The notes under the pieces were generated by a model, which did not search any database, had not been told where the DNA came from, and saw only the letters and a list, made by a program, of their open reading frames with translations. Shown here piece after piece: positions 1 to 8,108 of a DNA stretch of 43,951 nt. The translations under genes and the position numbers were made by a program. Source of the stretch: UBA6382 sp963617965 (lineage in GTDB: Bacteria > Bacteroidota > Bacteroidia > Bacteroidales > Bacteroidaceae); contig CAVEQO010000019.1 of NCBI GenBank assembly GCA_963617965.1, forward strand, positions 1 to 43,951, given 5' to 3'. Position 1 is the first letter of the stretch. Each line of letters begins with the position of its first letter.

Positions 1-21
1 TAGGGGGCTGCTCGCCCCCTA
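1..21. other. GC-rich hairpin at window edge
   Basis: Bases 1-8 (TAGGGGGC) pair perfectly with 14-21 (GCCCCCTA) around a 5-nt loop. No T-tract follows on the plus strand. It may be the end of a terminator or structured 3' UTR of a gene left of the window. Its role cannot be decided from what is visible. Confidence 0.4.
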
Positions 22-26
22 ACCCC

Positions 27-70
27 TCGGTGTTTTCAGGTATAGATTATTTCGGTTATACCAACACCGA
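27..70. other. Two-tier hairpin in the leader region of the barrel protein gene
   Basis: TCGGTGTT (27-34) pairs with AACACCGA (63-70). Inside it GGTATA (39-44) pairs with TATACC (57-62), leaving only TTCA bulged on the 5' side and a 12-nt loop. The structure lies about 135 nt upstream of the first gene and is followed by AAAATTG rather than a T-run. It could be the end of the preceding transcript or part of a regulated leader. No TAnnTTTG promoter box was recognised between it and the gene. Confidence 0.4.
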
Positions 71-203
71 AAATTGCAGTTCTATGTTGAACTTGCGTCC
101 ACACAGATTTCCCCAGCACCGTTAAAAAACGTTAAGGCTTAAACCCCGACAGCATACGGGAATCTAAAAACACAGAAACAAGGACATTACAGCCAGACAC
201 AAA

Positions 204-3182
204 ATGAAGAGACTCTACACCCTGCTGGTCATACTGTGTGCCGCAGCTGCGGCAATGGCCGACAACTACTCCATCTCAGGCAAGATCATTGACAAGCAGA
301 CAAACCAGCCCATACCGGGAGTGGGGATAAGACTGATGAACGCCGACAGCTCATACGTGACGGGGATGGCCACCAGCGATCTGGGCATTTTCATCATCAG
401 GCTGGAGAAGGGAGGGAAATACATCGTGAAGATTTCCTCGGTGGGCTACAAGCCCATCTTCCGCGACATAACGCTCACGACAGAAAAGAAGAGCGCAGCC
501 CTCGGCACCATGCCGCTTGAGCCGGGCGACATTACGCTCCAGGGAGCCACGGTCACTGCCAAGGCGACCAAAGTGGAAATAAAGGGCGACACATTCATGT
601 ACAACGCCTCGGCCTACAGGGTACCCGAGGGTGCCTATCTGGAAAGCCTTGTGGACCAGTTGCCCGGTGTGGAAATCGACGACAATGGCGGCATTACCAT
701 CAACGGCAAGACCGTAAGCCAGATCAGGGTTGACGGCAAGGATTTCTTCAAGGGCGACAACAGCGTGGCCATGAAGAACCTGCCGGCCGACTATGTCAAG
801 AAAATCAAGGCCTATGAAAAGAAAAGCGACTACACCGAGCAGACCGGCATTGACGACGGCAACGAGGAAACGGTGCTCGATCTGGAACTTAAGCAGAAAA
901 TCAAGCGGGCATGGAACGGCAACCTGGATCTCGCGGCGGGCAACAAAGACCGCTATTCGGCACAGGGATTCGGAGTGGGCTTCACCGACCAGAGCCGCAT
1001 AGCCCTCTTCGGCACTGCCAACAACGTGAACAGCCGTGGATTCAGACGCCGGGGAGGCGGTTCCAACGGACTGACCACAAACAAGGGGCTCGGCACGAAC
1101 CTGTATTGGGACAACGGCAAGAAAAACCTGCAGGAGGGCTACTTCGAAATAGGCGGCGACGTGAGGTTCAACTACTCCAGCACTGACCGCAACAGCTCGC
1201 AGAACTCCGAGTCGTTCTTCGGCGACAACAAAAGCAGCTTCTCCAACAGCCGCAGCAAGTCCCAGGGGAGTAGCAGGAACTTCTACACCAACCTCAACGT
1301 GAGATGGAATCCCGACTCGTTGACCACCATGCAGTTCAGACCGTCGTTCGGCTACGGCGAAAACGACAGCTACTCAAACAGTCTGTCCGCCACTTTCAAC
1401 GACGATCCCTACAATCTGGGCGCAAATCCTCTTGACTCCATATTCAGAAACACTATGGACCCCCTTGACACCGACGGGCAACTGAAGGAAATAGCCGTGA
1501 ACCGCACAAGCCGCACATCGACGTCAGAATCCTCCAACCACAATTTCGGAGGAGAGATGAACGTCACTCGCAGACTCAACAAAAAGGGGCGGAGCCTGTC
1601 GCTGAGCCTCAGAGGCAATCTGTCCAAAAGCACAAGCCACTCGTTCAGCCTTTCCGACATATACTATTACCAGACAAGCCAGCGCACCTTCAACAACCAG
1701 TACAGCTCATCGCCTTCGAAGAACTGGAACTACTCCGCCCGGCTGAGCTATTCCGAGCCGATTGTCAAGGACCTGTTCTTCCAATCCTCCTACGGCTACG
1801 AGCACCGCTTCCAGGACCAGAACCGCAACCTCTACCAGCTTGACTCGCTCAACGGTTTCGGCCACAACGGCATCACGCCTTCGTATCCGTTCGGCTACCT
1901 GCCGTCGGCCGACTCGCTCGAAATCGCCAAGAACCTCTACAACAGCCGCTACGCCACCTACCACGACGACATACACTCCGTGAACCTGGGATTCCGTCTC
2001 GTCAACTCCACCATGAACTTCAACGCCGGGGTGAACCTCCAGCCGCAGCGCACCAGACTGAACTACCGGAAGGGCGAACTCGACACTATGGTAGTGCGCG
2101 ACGTGTTCCACGCCTCGCCCTATGTGTTCATGAAATACAACATCACGAAGAGACGCCGGGTAAACCTTCGCTACAACGGCTCGTCGTCAGAACCGAGCAT
2201 GACCAACCTGCTTGACATAACCGACACGTCCGACCCCCTGTACATCACGAAAGGGAATCCGGGGCTGAAACCCTCATGGACCAACAGCCTCAAAGCCGAA
2301 TACAACGACTATTTCCAGTCGTCCATGACTTCCGTGGACATTGATTTCAACTACAGCAACACGCTCAACAGCATATCCAACGCAGTGAGCTACGACGAGG
2401 TGACCGGCGTCAGCACCACACGCCCCGAAAACATCAACGGCAACTGGAACATGCGTCTCGGGGGCGGCTTCAACACCTCATTCAGCGAAAACAGCCCCTT
2501 CAGCCTGTCGAGCCGCACCAACTACCGCTACACCAACAGCGTGGGCTTCGTGAGTCTCAGCAACGCGGGCAGCCAGAAGAGCACTACCCGCAACAGCAAC
2601 ATCTTCCAACGGCTCAAGGCCTCCTACCGCACCGGACTGTTCGAACTGAGCCTCAACGGCAACGTCAACTACCAGCACTCCTCCAACAGGCTGCAGCCGC
2701 AGGCCAACCTCAACACCTGCAGCTTCTCGTACAGTGCCAACGTGCAGTACACTTCCGACTTCGGGCTGGGCATATCCACCAACATAGGCATGGACTCGCG
2801 CCGGGGTTACGCCGATGCGTCCATGAACACCGACGAGCTGATATGGAACGCACAGCTCTCGCAGTCGTTCCTCAAGGGCAAAAGTGCCGTGGTGACACTA
2901 CAGATCTACGACATTCTCCACCGCCGCAGCAACGTGAGCCGCACCATCACCGCCTACAGCCGTACAGACAGCCGCACCAATGCCATCAACAGCTATTTCC
3001 TGCTGCATTTCATCTACAAGTTCAAGATGTTTGACGGCAACAACGGGCGCATAAAGTCTGACAGCAAACGCGACGGCGATGAACCTCGTGACGGCAAGCG
3101 ACCCGACGGCGAGCCACCGATGCGCCCGGGCGGATTCGGCGGCGGACCTGGAGGCGGTCCCGGCGGTGGCGGCCCGAGATAA
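204..3182 (+). CDS. Outer-membrane beta-barrel protein, SusC/TonB-receptor-like (OMP_b-brl type)
   Basis: A 992-residue outer-membrane protein. Residues 1-19 are a signal peptide ending in AAAAAMA. Residues 22-110 form a carboxypeptidase-regulatory-like Ig domain (ISGKIIDKQTNQPIPGVGI, then a GYKP turn). Residues ~115-230 look like a TonB plug (LVDQLPGVEIDDNGGITING, RVDGKDFF). From ~245 to ~945 alternating polar/aromatic strands rich in Asn, Ser and Tyr form the barrel, ending at HFIYKFKMF. After the barrel comes a hydrophilic, basic/acidic then Gly-Pro-rich tail of about 45 residues. No SusD partner follows, so it is probably not a canonical glycan importer; family members are usually annotated simply as outer-membrane beta-barrel or TonB-dependent receptor-like proteins. 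The substrate is unknown. The gene stands alone, with a terminator-like hairpin downstream at 3324-3365. Confidence 0.85.
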   Translation: MKRLYTLLVILCAAAAAMADNYSISGKIIDKQTNQPIPGVGIRLMNADSSYVTGMATSDLGIFIIRLEKGGKYIVKISSVGYKPIFRDITLTTEKKSAALGTMPLEPGDITLQGATVTAKATKVEIKGDTFMYNASAYRVPEGAYLESLVDQLPGVEIDDNGGITINGKTVSQIRVDGKDFFKGDNSVAMKNLPADYVKKIKAYEKKSDYTEQTGIDDGNEETVLDLELKQKIKRAWNGNLDLAAGNKDRYSAQGFGVGFTDQSRIALFGTANNVNSRGFRRRGGGSNGLTTNKGLGTNLYWDNGKKNLQEGYFEIGGDVRFNYSSTDRNSSQNSESFFGDNKSSFSNSRSKSQGSSRNFYTNLNVRWNPDSLTTMQFRPSFGYGENDSYSNSLSATFNDDPYNLGANPLDSIFRNTMDPLDTDGQLKEIAVNRTSRTSTSESSNHNFGGEMNVTRRLNKKGRSLSLSLRGNLSKSTSHSFSLSDIYYYQTSQRTFNNQYSSSPSKNWNYSARLSYSEPIVKDLFFQSSYGYEHRFQDQNRNLYQLDSLNGFGHNGITPSYPFGYLPSADSLEIAKNLYNSRYATYHDDIHSVNLGFRLVNSTMNFNAGVNLQPQRTRLNYRKGELDTMVVRDVFHASPYVFMKYNITKRRRVNLRYNGSSSEPSMTNLLDITDTSDPLYITKGNPGLKPSWTNSLKAEYNDYFQSSMTSVDIDFNYSNTLNSISNAVSYDEVTGVSTTRPENINGNWNMRLGGGFNTSFSENSPFSLSSRTNYRYTNSVGFVSLSNAGSQKSTTRNSNIFQRLKASYRTGLFELSLNGNVNYQHSSNRLQPQANLNTCSFSYSANVQYTSDFGLGISTNIGMDSRRGYADASMNTDELIWNAQLSQSFLKGKSAVVTLQIYDILHRRSNVSRTITAYSRTDSRTNAINSYFLLHFIYKFKMFDGNNGRIKSDSKRDGDEPRDGKRPDGEPPMRPGGFGGGPGGGPGGGGPR

Positions 3183-3305
3183 GCCGGCACGCCTGTACGC
3201 TTTTCCACCCGCAAATTCCGCCCGTAACAGCAGCCTCGACAAGTTCTTTGGCTATCTGCGGCAAAGTTTAAGGCATTGACCCGCTGCAAATTCGGCTGAT
3301 ATGCT

Positions 3306-3313
3306 TATATTTG
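3306..3313 (+). promoter_or_regulatory. Candidate -7 box for the DUF3822-rsmD pair
   Basis: TATATTTG matches the Bacteroidetes TAnnTTTG -7 consensus and is followed by C. An ATTG at 3275-3278 lies a little farther upstream than the usual -33 spacing. Transcription would start near 3320, just before the hairpin at 3324-3358. Confidence 0.45.
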
Positions 3314-3323
3314 CAGACTGAAA

Positions 3324-3365
3324 GAACACATCGCCGGCAAGATGCCGTGGCGGTGTTCCCTTTTT
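3324..3365 (+). terminator. Intrinsic terminator or attenuator in front of the DUF3822 gene
   Basis: Three stacked stems, GAACAC/GTGTTC, CGCC/GGCG and GGCA/TGCC, form a 14-bp hairpin with two small bulges and an AGA loop (3324-3358). CC and TTTTT (3361-3365) follow. It could simply terminate the barrel-protein transcript. It lies, however, downstream of the candidate -7 box at 3306 and only 15 nt before the ATG at 3381. TGGCGG (3348-3353) can pair instead with CCGCCA (3366-3371), which would disrupt the terminator stem. Confidence 0.55.
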
Positions 3366-3380
3366 CCGCCAAGCACGCCA

Positions 3381-4172
3381 ATGAACACCCTCACCGTAAG
3401 ACTGAGCCGACAGCGCATCATCTTCTGCACCTACAACAGACTGGTCAACCGAATGCCCGACTACGAGGCATACGGCAATGATCCGGGAATTTCACTCAAC
3501 GCCAACATACACAAGGCTATCAGAAACTCCCCACTGGCCAGAGAAGCATACGATGCTGTCGAGGTCTACTGTGCGGAACCCGCGACACTGGTGCCGCTGC
3601 GGGAATTCGAGGAGGAGGATGCCGCCGACATATATTTCTTCAACTATCCGTCGCTAAGGCAGAGCAACCGGGTTTTCTACGATGCACTGCCCTACCTCAA
3701 CGCCATACTGGTGTTTTCGGTGGACAAAGGAGTGTGCCACTCACTCCGGGAGACATATCCGCAAGCGAGATTCCACTGCACGCTGACCCCGCTCGTCCTG
3801 CAGCACGCATCACGCTATCCGTTTCAGGCCACCAGTCCCCGGCTGTACTGCTACGTGAACGAAGACAGGCTCACCGCCACCGTAATCAGGGACAGCCGGA
3901 TTTCGTTTATGAACACCTACACGCTCCACCACTCCGCCGATGCCCTCTACTACATAGCCGGCGTGGCGCAGCAGCAAGGAGTGGGCTCCGGCGAGAATGA
4001 CCTGCTTGTGTGCGGCGACAAGGATATTGCGGCAGACATCGCCGGCAACCTCGGCAAAATAGGGCGGAAAGGATTTCTTATGAAAGATGCCGAAGAACTG
4101 AGCCACCACCCTCTGTCGGAAATAGAACAGTTCCCCTACGACTTCAAGGTAATGCTGCTCAAAGCGTTCTGA
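3381..4172 (+). CDS. DUF3822 family protein
   Basis: About 263 residues from the ATG at 3381; an in-frame ATG at 3342 would add 13 residues encoded inside the terminator-like hairpin and is less likely. The protein has no signal peptide or membrane segment. Its N-terminus (MNTLTVRLSRQRIIFCTYNR), the mid-region FFNYPSLRQSNR and LVFSVDKGVCHSL, and a C-terminal half with alternating hydrophobic strands match the Bacteroidetes-specific DUF3822 family, which I recall as having an ATPase-like (actin/hexokinase-like) fold without a defined function. It is placed directly upstream of rsmD, an arrangement typical of the phylum, which hints at a link with ribosome maturation. The function is unknown. 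Confidence 0.75.
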   Translation: MNTLTVRLSRQRIIFCTYNRLVNRMPDYEAYGNDPGISLNANIHKAIRNSPLAREAYDAVEVYCAEPATLVPLREFEEEDAADIYFFNYPSLRQSNRVFYDALPYLNAILVFSVDKGVCHSLRETYPQARFHCTLTPLVLQHASRYPFQATSPRLYCYVNEDRLTATVIRDSRISFMNTYTLHHSADALYYIAGVAQQQGVGSGENDLLVCGDKDIAADIAGNLGKIGRKGFLMKDAEELSHHPLSEIEQFPYDFKVMLLKAF

Positions 4173-4224
4173 AAACCGTCAGACATCCTCAAACAGCGCA
4201 CTTCAACTCCAACCACATCTCATC

Positions 4225-4758
4225 ATGCGGGCGATAACAGGCAAATACAAAGGAAGACGCTTCTGTGTGCCAAAATCATTCAAGGCAAGACCCACCACGG
4301 ACTTTGCCAAGGAGAACCTGTTCAACGTGCTCAAGGCATACATCGACTTCGACGGCATCACAACCCTTGACCTCTTCGGCGGTACCGGAAGCATCACGCT
4401 CGAACTGCTGTCAAGAGGGGCCGGCAAGGCGGTCTGTGTGGAAAAGGACATACAGCACTGTTCCTTTATCAGGCAGGTCTTCAGGACTCTCGGCGACCAC
4501 AACGCCGTTGTGCTGAGAGACGATGCGCTCAAATTCATCGGCAAGGCAAACGAGCCGTTTGACTTCATATTTGCCGACCCTCCATATGCGCTGACACGTC
4601 TGGCGGAACTTCCCGACATGGTCACCGCCTCCGCCCTGATGCGCGACGGCACCGTGTTCGTACTGGAACACGGCAAAAGCCATGATTTCTCCGCCCATCC
4701 GCAATTTGCGGAACACCGCGCCTACGGCAGCGTTAATTTCTCCATATTCAGGAAATGA
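4225..4758 (+). CDS. rsmD: 16S rRNA (guanine-966-N2)-methyltransferase RsmD
   Basis: A 177-residue Rossmann-fold S-adenosylmethionine methyltransferase, close to the usual RsmD length. Visible motifs are the N-terminal RAITGKYKGRR and RPTTDFAKENLFNVL, the SAM-binding loop DLFGGTGS (49-56), the acidic VEKD after strand 2, and the catalytic DPPY (118-121) used by N2-guanine/N6-adenine methyltransferases. It acts on G966 of 16S rRNA in the assembling 30S subunit. It starts 52 nt after the DUF3822 gene and is very probably co-transcribed. Its 3' end overlaps the convergent DUF805 gene by 11 nt. Confidence 0.92.
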   Translation: MRAITGKYKGRRFCVPKSFKARPTTDFAKENLFNVLKAYIDFDGITTLDLFGGTGSITLELLSRGAGKAVCVEKDIQHCSFIRQVFRTLGDHNAVVLRDDALKFIGKANEPFDFIFADPPYALTRLAELPDMVTASALMRDGTVFVLEHGKSHDFSAHPQFAEHRAYGSVNFSIFRK

Positions 4759-5482
4759 CAACCGTTCCGGATCTCCACCGGTTGTCGGGTGTGCTGTCGA
4801 GCAGCAGCATGACGGCAAGAACTGTGCAGCCTATGTAGGGGCTGAAGTCCAGCAACAGACCTGACAGATACGGCAGCACCGCCAACAGCACCCACCAGCC
4901 GGACCGGCCGGTATCGTGAAGACGCCGCACCGTTACCGACAGCAGCGGCAACAGTGCCAGCAACACATAAACCGCCACAACCACAGTTACGGGCAAATGC
5001 TCCACCACACAGGTGTACAGCAGCCGGTGCCAGTACTCGCCCGTGGTGGCAGCCTCGGTCACAGACACATAGTCGCGCCCCATACAGCCGAACAGCGTGA
5101 GATACAGCACGAAGCCAACCATACAGTTGAACACCACGAAAGTCCAGAATTCCGAACGGCGCGCCCGGCCTGAGAAATCGCCGTATCTGGTGACGACACG
5201 CCACACGGTACGCAGCACACTGAGCGCATAGTCCGGATGCCGCATTTTCGGCCTCGTGTCCCGCAACGCATCTTTTGGGCAGGCACAGACGGGACATTCC
5301 GCCAACAAGGCATCATAGAGCGTACCGCAGTCCGGGCACGCCACAGTCTCGCCGCTTACCGGGCAACCGCATTCGGGACACTCCGTTTCGCCGGACTCAA
5401 GCGGGCAGGCGCACTCGGGGCAACTGTGCGGCAGCGAATCCGGCCTCTCCCCACACTCTGGACTTGTAACATCAAACGGCAT
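4748..5482 (-). CDS. Zinc-ribbon plus DUF805 membrane protein
   Basis: About 244 residues using the ATG at 5482; an upstream in-frame ATG at 5509 lies inside the terminator of the preceding gene and is rejected. The N-terminal ~60 residues are cysteine-rich with four CPxC knuckles (CPECACP, CPECGCP, CPDCG, CPVCACP), as in double zinc ribbons. The C-terminal half has the DUF805 signature (GDFSGRARRSEFW, then RRLHDTGRSGWW) with four hydrophobic helices (FVVFNCMVGFVLYLTLF, VVVAVYVLLALLPLL, WVLLAVLPYLSGLLL, GCTVLAVMLLL). It is an inner-membrane protein of unknown role; the ribbon probably faces the cytoplasm. The 3' end overlaps convergent rsmD by 11 nt. Confidence 0.82.
   Translation of the reverse strand: MPFDVTSPECGERPDSLPHSCPECACPLESGETECPECGCPVSGETVACPDCGTLYDALLAECPVCACPKDALRDTRPKMRHPDYALSVLRTVWRVVTRYGDFSGRARRSEFWTFVVFNCMVGFVLYLTLFGCMGRDYVSVTEAATTGEYWHRLLYTCVVEHLPVTVVVAVYVLLALLPLLSVTVRRLHDTGRSGWWVLLAVLPYLSGLLLDFSPYIGCTVLAVMLLLDSTPDNRWRSGTVVIS
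4757..4786. terminator. Hairpin at the rsmD/DUF805 convergent junction
   Basis: GACAACCG (4757-4764) and CGGTTGTC (4779-4786) form an 8-bp perfect stem with a 14-nt loop exactly where the two convergent genes meet. No T-run follows on either strand, so it would be a weak or factor-assisted terminator. Confidence 0.35.
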
Positions 5483-5491
5483 CTCTGTAAT

Positions 5492-5559
5492 AAAAAAAAG
5501 ACCGGTCACCTTCCGAACGCATGCAGCTGCACACGTTTCGTCCGAAAGATGACCGGTCT
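5492..5559 (-). terminator. Intrinsic terminator of the GH20 hexosaminidase gene
   Basis: Read on the minus strand, AGACCGGTCA (5559-5550) pairs perfectly with TGACCGGTCT (5508-5499). The stem is extended by partial TTCGG/CCGAA pairing and followed by T8 (5499-5492). It begins 12 nt after the hexosaminidase stop codon and ends 10 nt before the DUF805 start codon. Confidence 0.85.
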
Positions 5560-5571
5560 GTCATTGTTGTG

Positions 5572-7575
5572 TTATTTTGTGTATCTGAAAGAATTGCGCA
5601 AGTTGAAGTTCCTGACTTTTGACTTGAAATCACCCGTAGCCTGCAGCGGCAGCACGAGGGTCTCGAGAGTCATGGTCTTGCTCTTGCCATCAGTCCAATA
5701 GGTACGTCCGGTCTTGGCCTCTGCCAGCTTGCCGTTCACATAAAGGTAGGTGGCCTTGTTGTTTCCCTCTATGCACAGGGTAACCTTCTCCCCGTCGTAG
5801 GGGGCAAAGTCAAACGTATACAGATAACCGTCGCGCTCATAGGCAAGGCGTCCGTTGACCGGGTCGGCGAGATACAGTTTGGCATCAGGAGACTGGAGCA
5901 GCACCGTACCCTTGGCTTCCTTCACGGCCTCGAGGTCAAACTCAGCTGAATAGTCGTAGCCAGCTTCCACATTGCCGTCGGGCGAGAATGTCTGATTCGG
6001 TTCAAGCACGGCGAAAGTCCTGTCGTAGGCAGCCTTGTCCGCCGGTTTGCCGAGCCGTCCGAGCTCGTTGACACCGGGTGCCTCGTGGAGGGTCATCCGT
6101 TTCTCGTTGAATTCCGCATACGGCAGCGTGACACCCTTGCCCGTCCAGAACTTGGCGCTGAGGGTCTGCATGGCGGGATACACGCGGTGGTGGATATCCT
6201 TCACTGATACACCGTTGCCGCAAACATCGTTCCACACGGCGAACATACCTCCCAGAATCTGCTTGCCGTCATAGGGGAAAGTGTATTTTTCACTGCCCAC
6301 GATGTTGGGAGTCCAGTGTTCGTAGAGATACTGCGTATTGAGATAGTCATAGTAGTAGCCTGCGTGGGGTACAATATATGTCAGCCCGTCAGGGATACTG
6401 ATGCCCTTGTAGCCCAGTTGGAGCATTGAGTCGGGAGCGGCATAGCCGTTGGACCACAGTGACATTACGACATTGTCCACCTTGACCGGAGTGCTGCCCT
6501 TGGCGTGGGTGAGCGATCCCCACACGCAAGCCTGCTTGCCGTATGACTCCACGTATTTGATAAGATGGTCGGTGAAACCGCGGAAGAGTTCCACCACTTC
6601 CTTGTCGCGGTTGGAGTATTCGTCGGTGCCGATATGCACGCGCGGACCTATGAACACGGGGTTGTCGCCTTCCAGATATTCCTTCCACAGAGCGTCTACA
6701 AACGCCTGGCTCTTGGGGTTGGTGATATCAAGGTGGTCAACGCCGTACTTGGTGCTGCCCAGTTCGGGATCATAGTGCGTCATGGCCAGGCAGTGGGCGG
6801 GGGCATCAATCTCGGGGATTATCTCCACGCCCATCTCCATTCCAAGTTTCTGCAGGTCGCGGAACTCGTTTTTGGTATAATAGCCGTCGCGGGCAGTCAG
6901 ACCGGGATAGGTGTCACATTCCAGACGGAACGCCGCATAAGTCTTTTTCCAGTCGTTCTCGAAGTACTTCGGGAAGCCGTTGTCGTTGAGATGCACCTGC
7001 AGGGTATTCATCTTGTAGTAGCTCATGATTCTGACGAGCTGGCGCAGATATGACATGGGGATATACTTGCGGCCGCAGTCAATCATGAAACCGCGCACGG
7101 AGAAATCCGGGCAGTCGCTGACCACGCCCTTTGGCAGTTCGGCCCTGTCCTTGCCGTCAAGCATCTGCAGCAGAGTGCGCGTGCCCCAGTAAAGCCCCGT
7201 GGCGGAGGTTGAAGAAACCACAACCTTGTCGGTTATAGAGATGGTGTAGGCTTCCGGATTTTGCTTTTTCTTCTTGTCGGCCACAATCCTGAACACGAGG
7301 TCGCCGGGCTGCGGCTTCGCTTTAGTCACGACTGCGGCTTTCATGCCGCACAGCACTCCAAGGTCATCGGCAAAGGCCTTCGCAACGTTTTCCGTCCCCT
7401 CGCCCGTCACGACAGAGACCGGAGTCCCCAGAGACATCATACCGTCCGCCCCTTTCCATTCACGGATTTCCGGAATGACAAAAGGCTTCGCGTTCTGGGC
7501 AACCGCACACAAAGGCTTCACCGCCAGTGCCAGTGCAAACAGGATCACAACACCCGAAATCTTATTCTTCATCAT
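5572..7575 (-). CDS. Secreted beta-N-acetylhexosaminidase, glycoside hydrolase family 20
   Basis: About 667 residues from the ATG at 7575 (alternatives at 7581 and 7572). Residues 1-27 form a signal peptide (KISGVVILFALALAVKPLCA). Next come a GH20b N-terminal domain (~30-155), then a TIM barrel with the family landmarks RGFMIDCGRKY, LQVHLNDN, IPEIDAPAHCLAM and the catalytic pair in HIGTDE (Asp318-Glu319). The enzyme should cleave terminal GlcNAc or GalNAc from host or microbial glycans by substrate-assisted catalysis in the periplasm or on the surface. The C-terminal ~150 residues are strand-rich (VLLQSPDAKLYLADPVNG, then YLYVNGKLAEA), like a LamG/concanavalin-type binding module. It is monocistronic, with its own promoter at 7609-7640 and a strong terminator. 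Confidence 0.9.
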   Translation of the reverse strand: MMKNKISGVVILFALALAVKPLCAVAQNAKPFVIPEIREWKGADGMMSLGTPVSVVTGEGTENVAKAFADDLGVLCGMKAAVVTKAKPQPGDLVFRIVADKKKKQNPEAYTISITDKVVVSSTSATGLYWGTRTLLQMLDGKDRAELPKGVVSDCPDFSVRGFMIDCGRKYIPMSYLRQLVRIMSYYKMNTLQVHLNDNGFPKYFENDWKKTYAAFRLECDTYPGLTARDGYYTKNEFRDLQKLGMEMGVEIIPEIDAPAHCLAMTHYDPELGSTKYGVDHLDITNPKSQAFVDALWKEYLEGDNPVFIGPRVHIGTDEYSNRDKEVVELFRGFTDHLIKYVESYGKQACVWGSLTHAKGSTPVKVDNVVMSLWSNGYAAPDSMLQLGYKGISIPDGLTYIVPHAGYYYDYLNTQYLYEHWTPNIVGSEKYTFPYDGKQILGGMFAVWNDVCGNGVSVKDIHHRVYPAMQTLSAKFWTGKGVTLPYAEFNEKRMTLHEAPGVNELGRLGKPADKAAYDRTFAVLEPNQTFSPDGNVEAGYDYSAEFDLEAVKEAKGTVLLQSPDAKLYLADPVNGRLAYERDGYLYTFDFAPYDGEKVTLCIEGNNKATYLYVNGKLAEAKTGRTYWTDGKSKTMTLETLVLPLQATGDFKSKVRNFNLRNSFRYTK

Positions 7576-7608
7576 CAGCATTATTTTATAAGGTTTGTAA
7601 TTGAATTG

Positions 7609-7640
7609 CAAATGTAATCCAAATGCACCTAACCTCCAAA
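7609..7640 (-). promoter_or_regulatory. Promoter of the GH20 hexosaminidase gene
   Basis: On the minus strand a TTTG (-33 type, 7640-7637) lies 24 nt before TACATTTG (-7 box, 7616-7609), matching TTTG/TAnnTTTG. Predicted transcription starts near 7603, giving a leader of about 28 nt. Confidence 0.6.
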
Positions 7641-7656
7641 AATTTGTCCGCAAATA

Positions 7657-7690
7657 TTGGCCGCCCGTTGGGAGAAAAAGACTAATTTTG
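7657..7690 (+). promoter_or_regulatory. Promoter of the thioesterase-TIGR02757 pair
   Basis: TTGG at 7657-7660 and TAATTTTG at 7683-7690 have the 26-nt offset of Bacteroidetes -33/-7 elements. Together with 7609-7640 this makes the 158-nt gap a divergent promoter region without overlap of the two cores. Confidence 0.6.
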
Positions 7691-7733
7691 CCACAACAGC
7701 CGGTTTTCGCCGGATTCCGACAACACAACCATT

Positions 7734-8102
7734 ATGGACACAGGACTATCGCACACAGCGGAAATCACCGTGGAGCGGCGGCACACTGCCGTTGCGCTCG
7801 GCAGCGGCGACCTTGAAGTGCTGGCCACGCCGCAGATGGCGGCTCTCATGGAGAACGCCGCCATGCTTGCAGTGAAAGACCGGCTTGAAGACGGATTCAC
7901 CACTGTGGGAGCCATGATCAGGACTACCCACCTGCGTCCCACTGCCGTGGGTCACAAGGTGAAGGCCACCGCCACCATCACCGCCGCCGAGGGGCGCAAG
8001 CTGACCTTCAGCCTCACGGCTCGGGATGAGAGCGGAGTCATAGGCGAGGGGGAACACGTCAGGTATATCGTCGACAGGCGCAAGTTCATGGACAAGCTCT
8101 GA
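7734..8102 (+). CDS. FlK-type hotdog-fold acyl-CoA thioesterase
   Basis: A 122-residue single-domain hotdog protein. Thr32 (ATPQM), Glu40 (ALMENAA) and His66 (RTTHLRPT) have exactly the spacing of the Thr/Glu/His catalytic triad of fluoroacetyl-CoA thioesterase FlK (42/50/76), with VGH of the central strand at 72-74. It should hydrolyse a small acyl-CoA; FlK relatives in gut anaerobes are unlikely to act on fluoroacetate, so the substrate is unknown. The TIGR02757 gene starts 6 nt after its stop codon, indicating one transcript. Confidence 0.85.
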   Translation: MDTGLSHTAEITVERRHTAVALGSGDLEVLATPQMAALMENAAMLAVKDRLEDGFTTVGAMIRTTHLRPTAVGHKVKATATITAAEGRKLTFSLTARDESGVIGEGEHVRYIVDRRKFMDKL

Positions 8103-8108
8103 TGCGCC

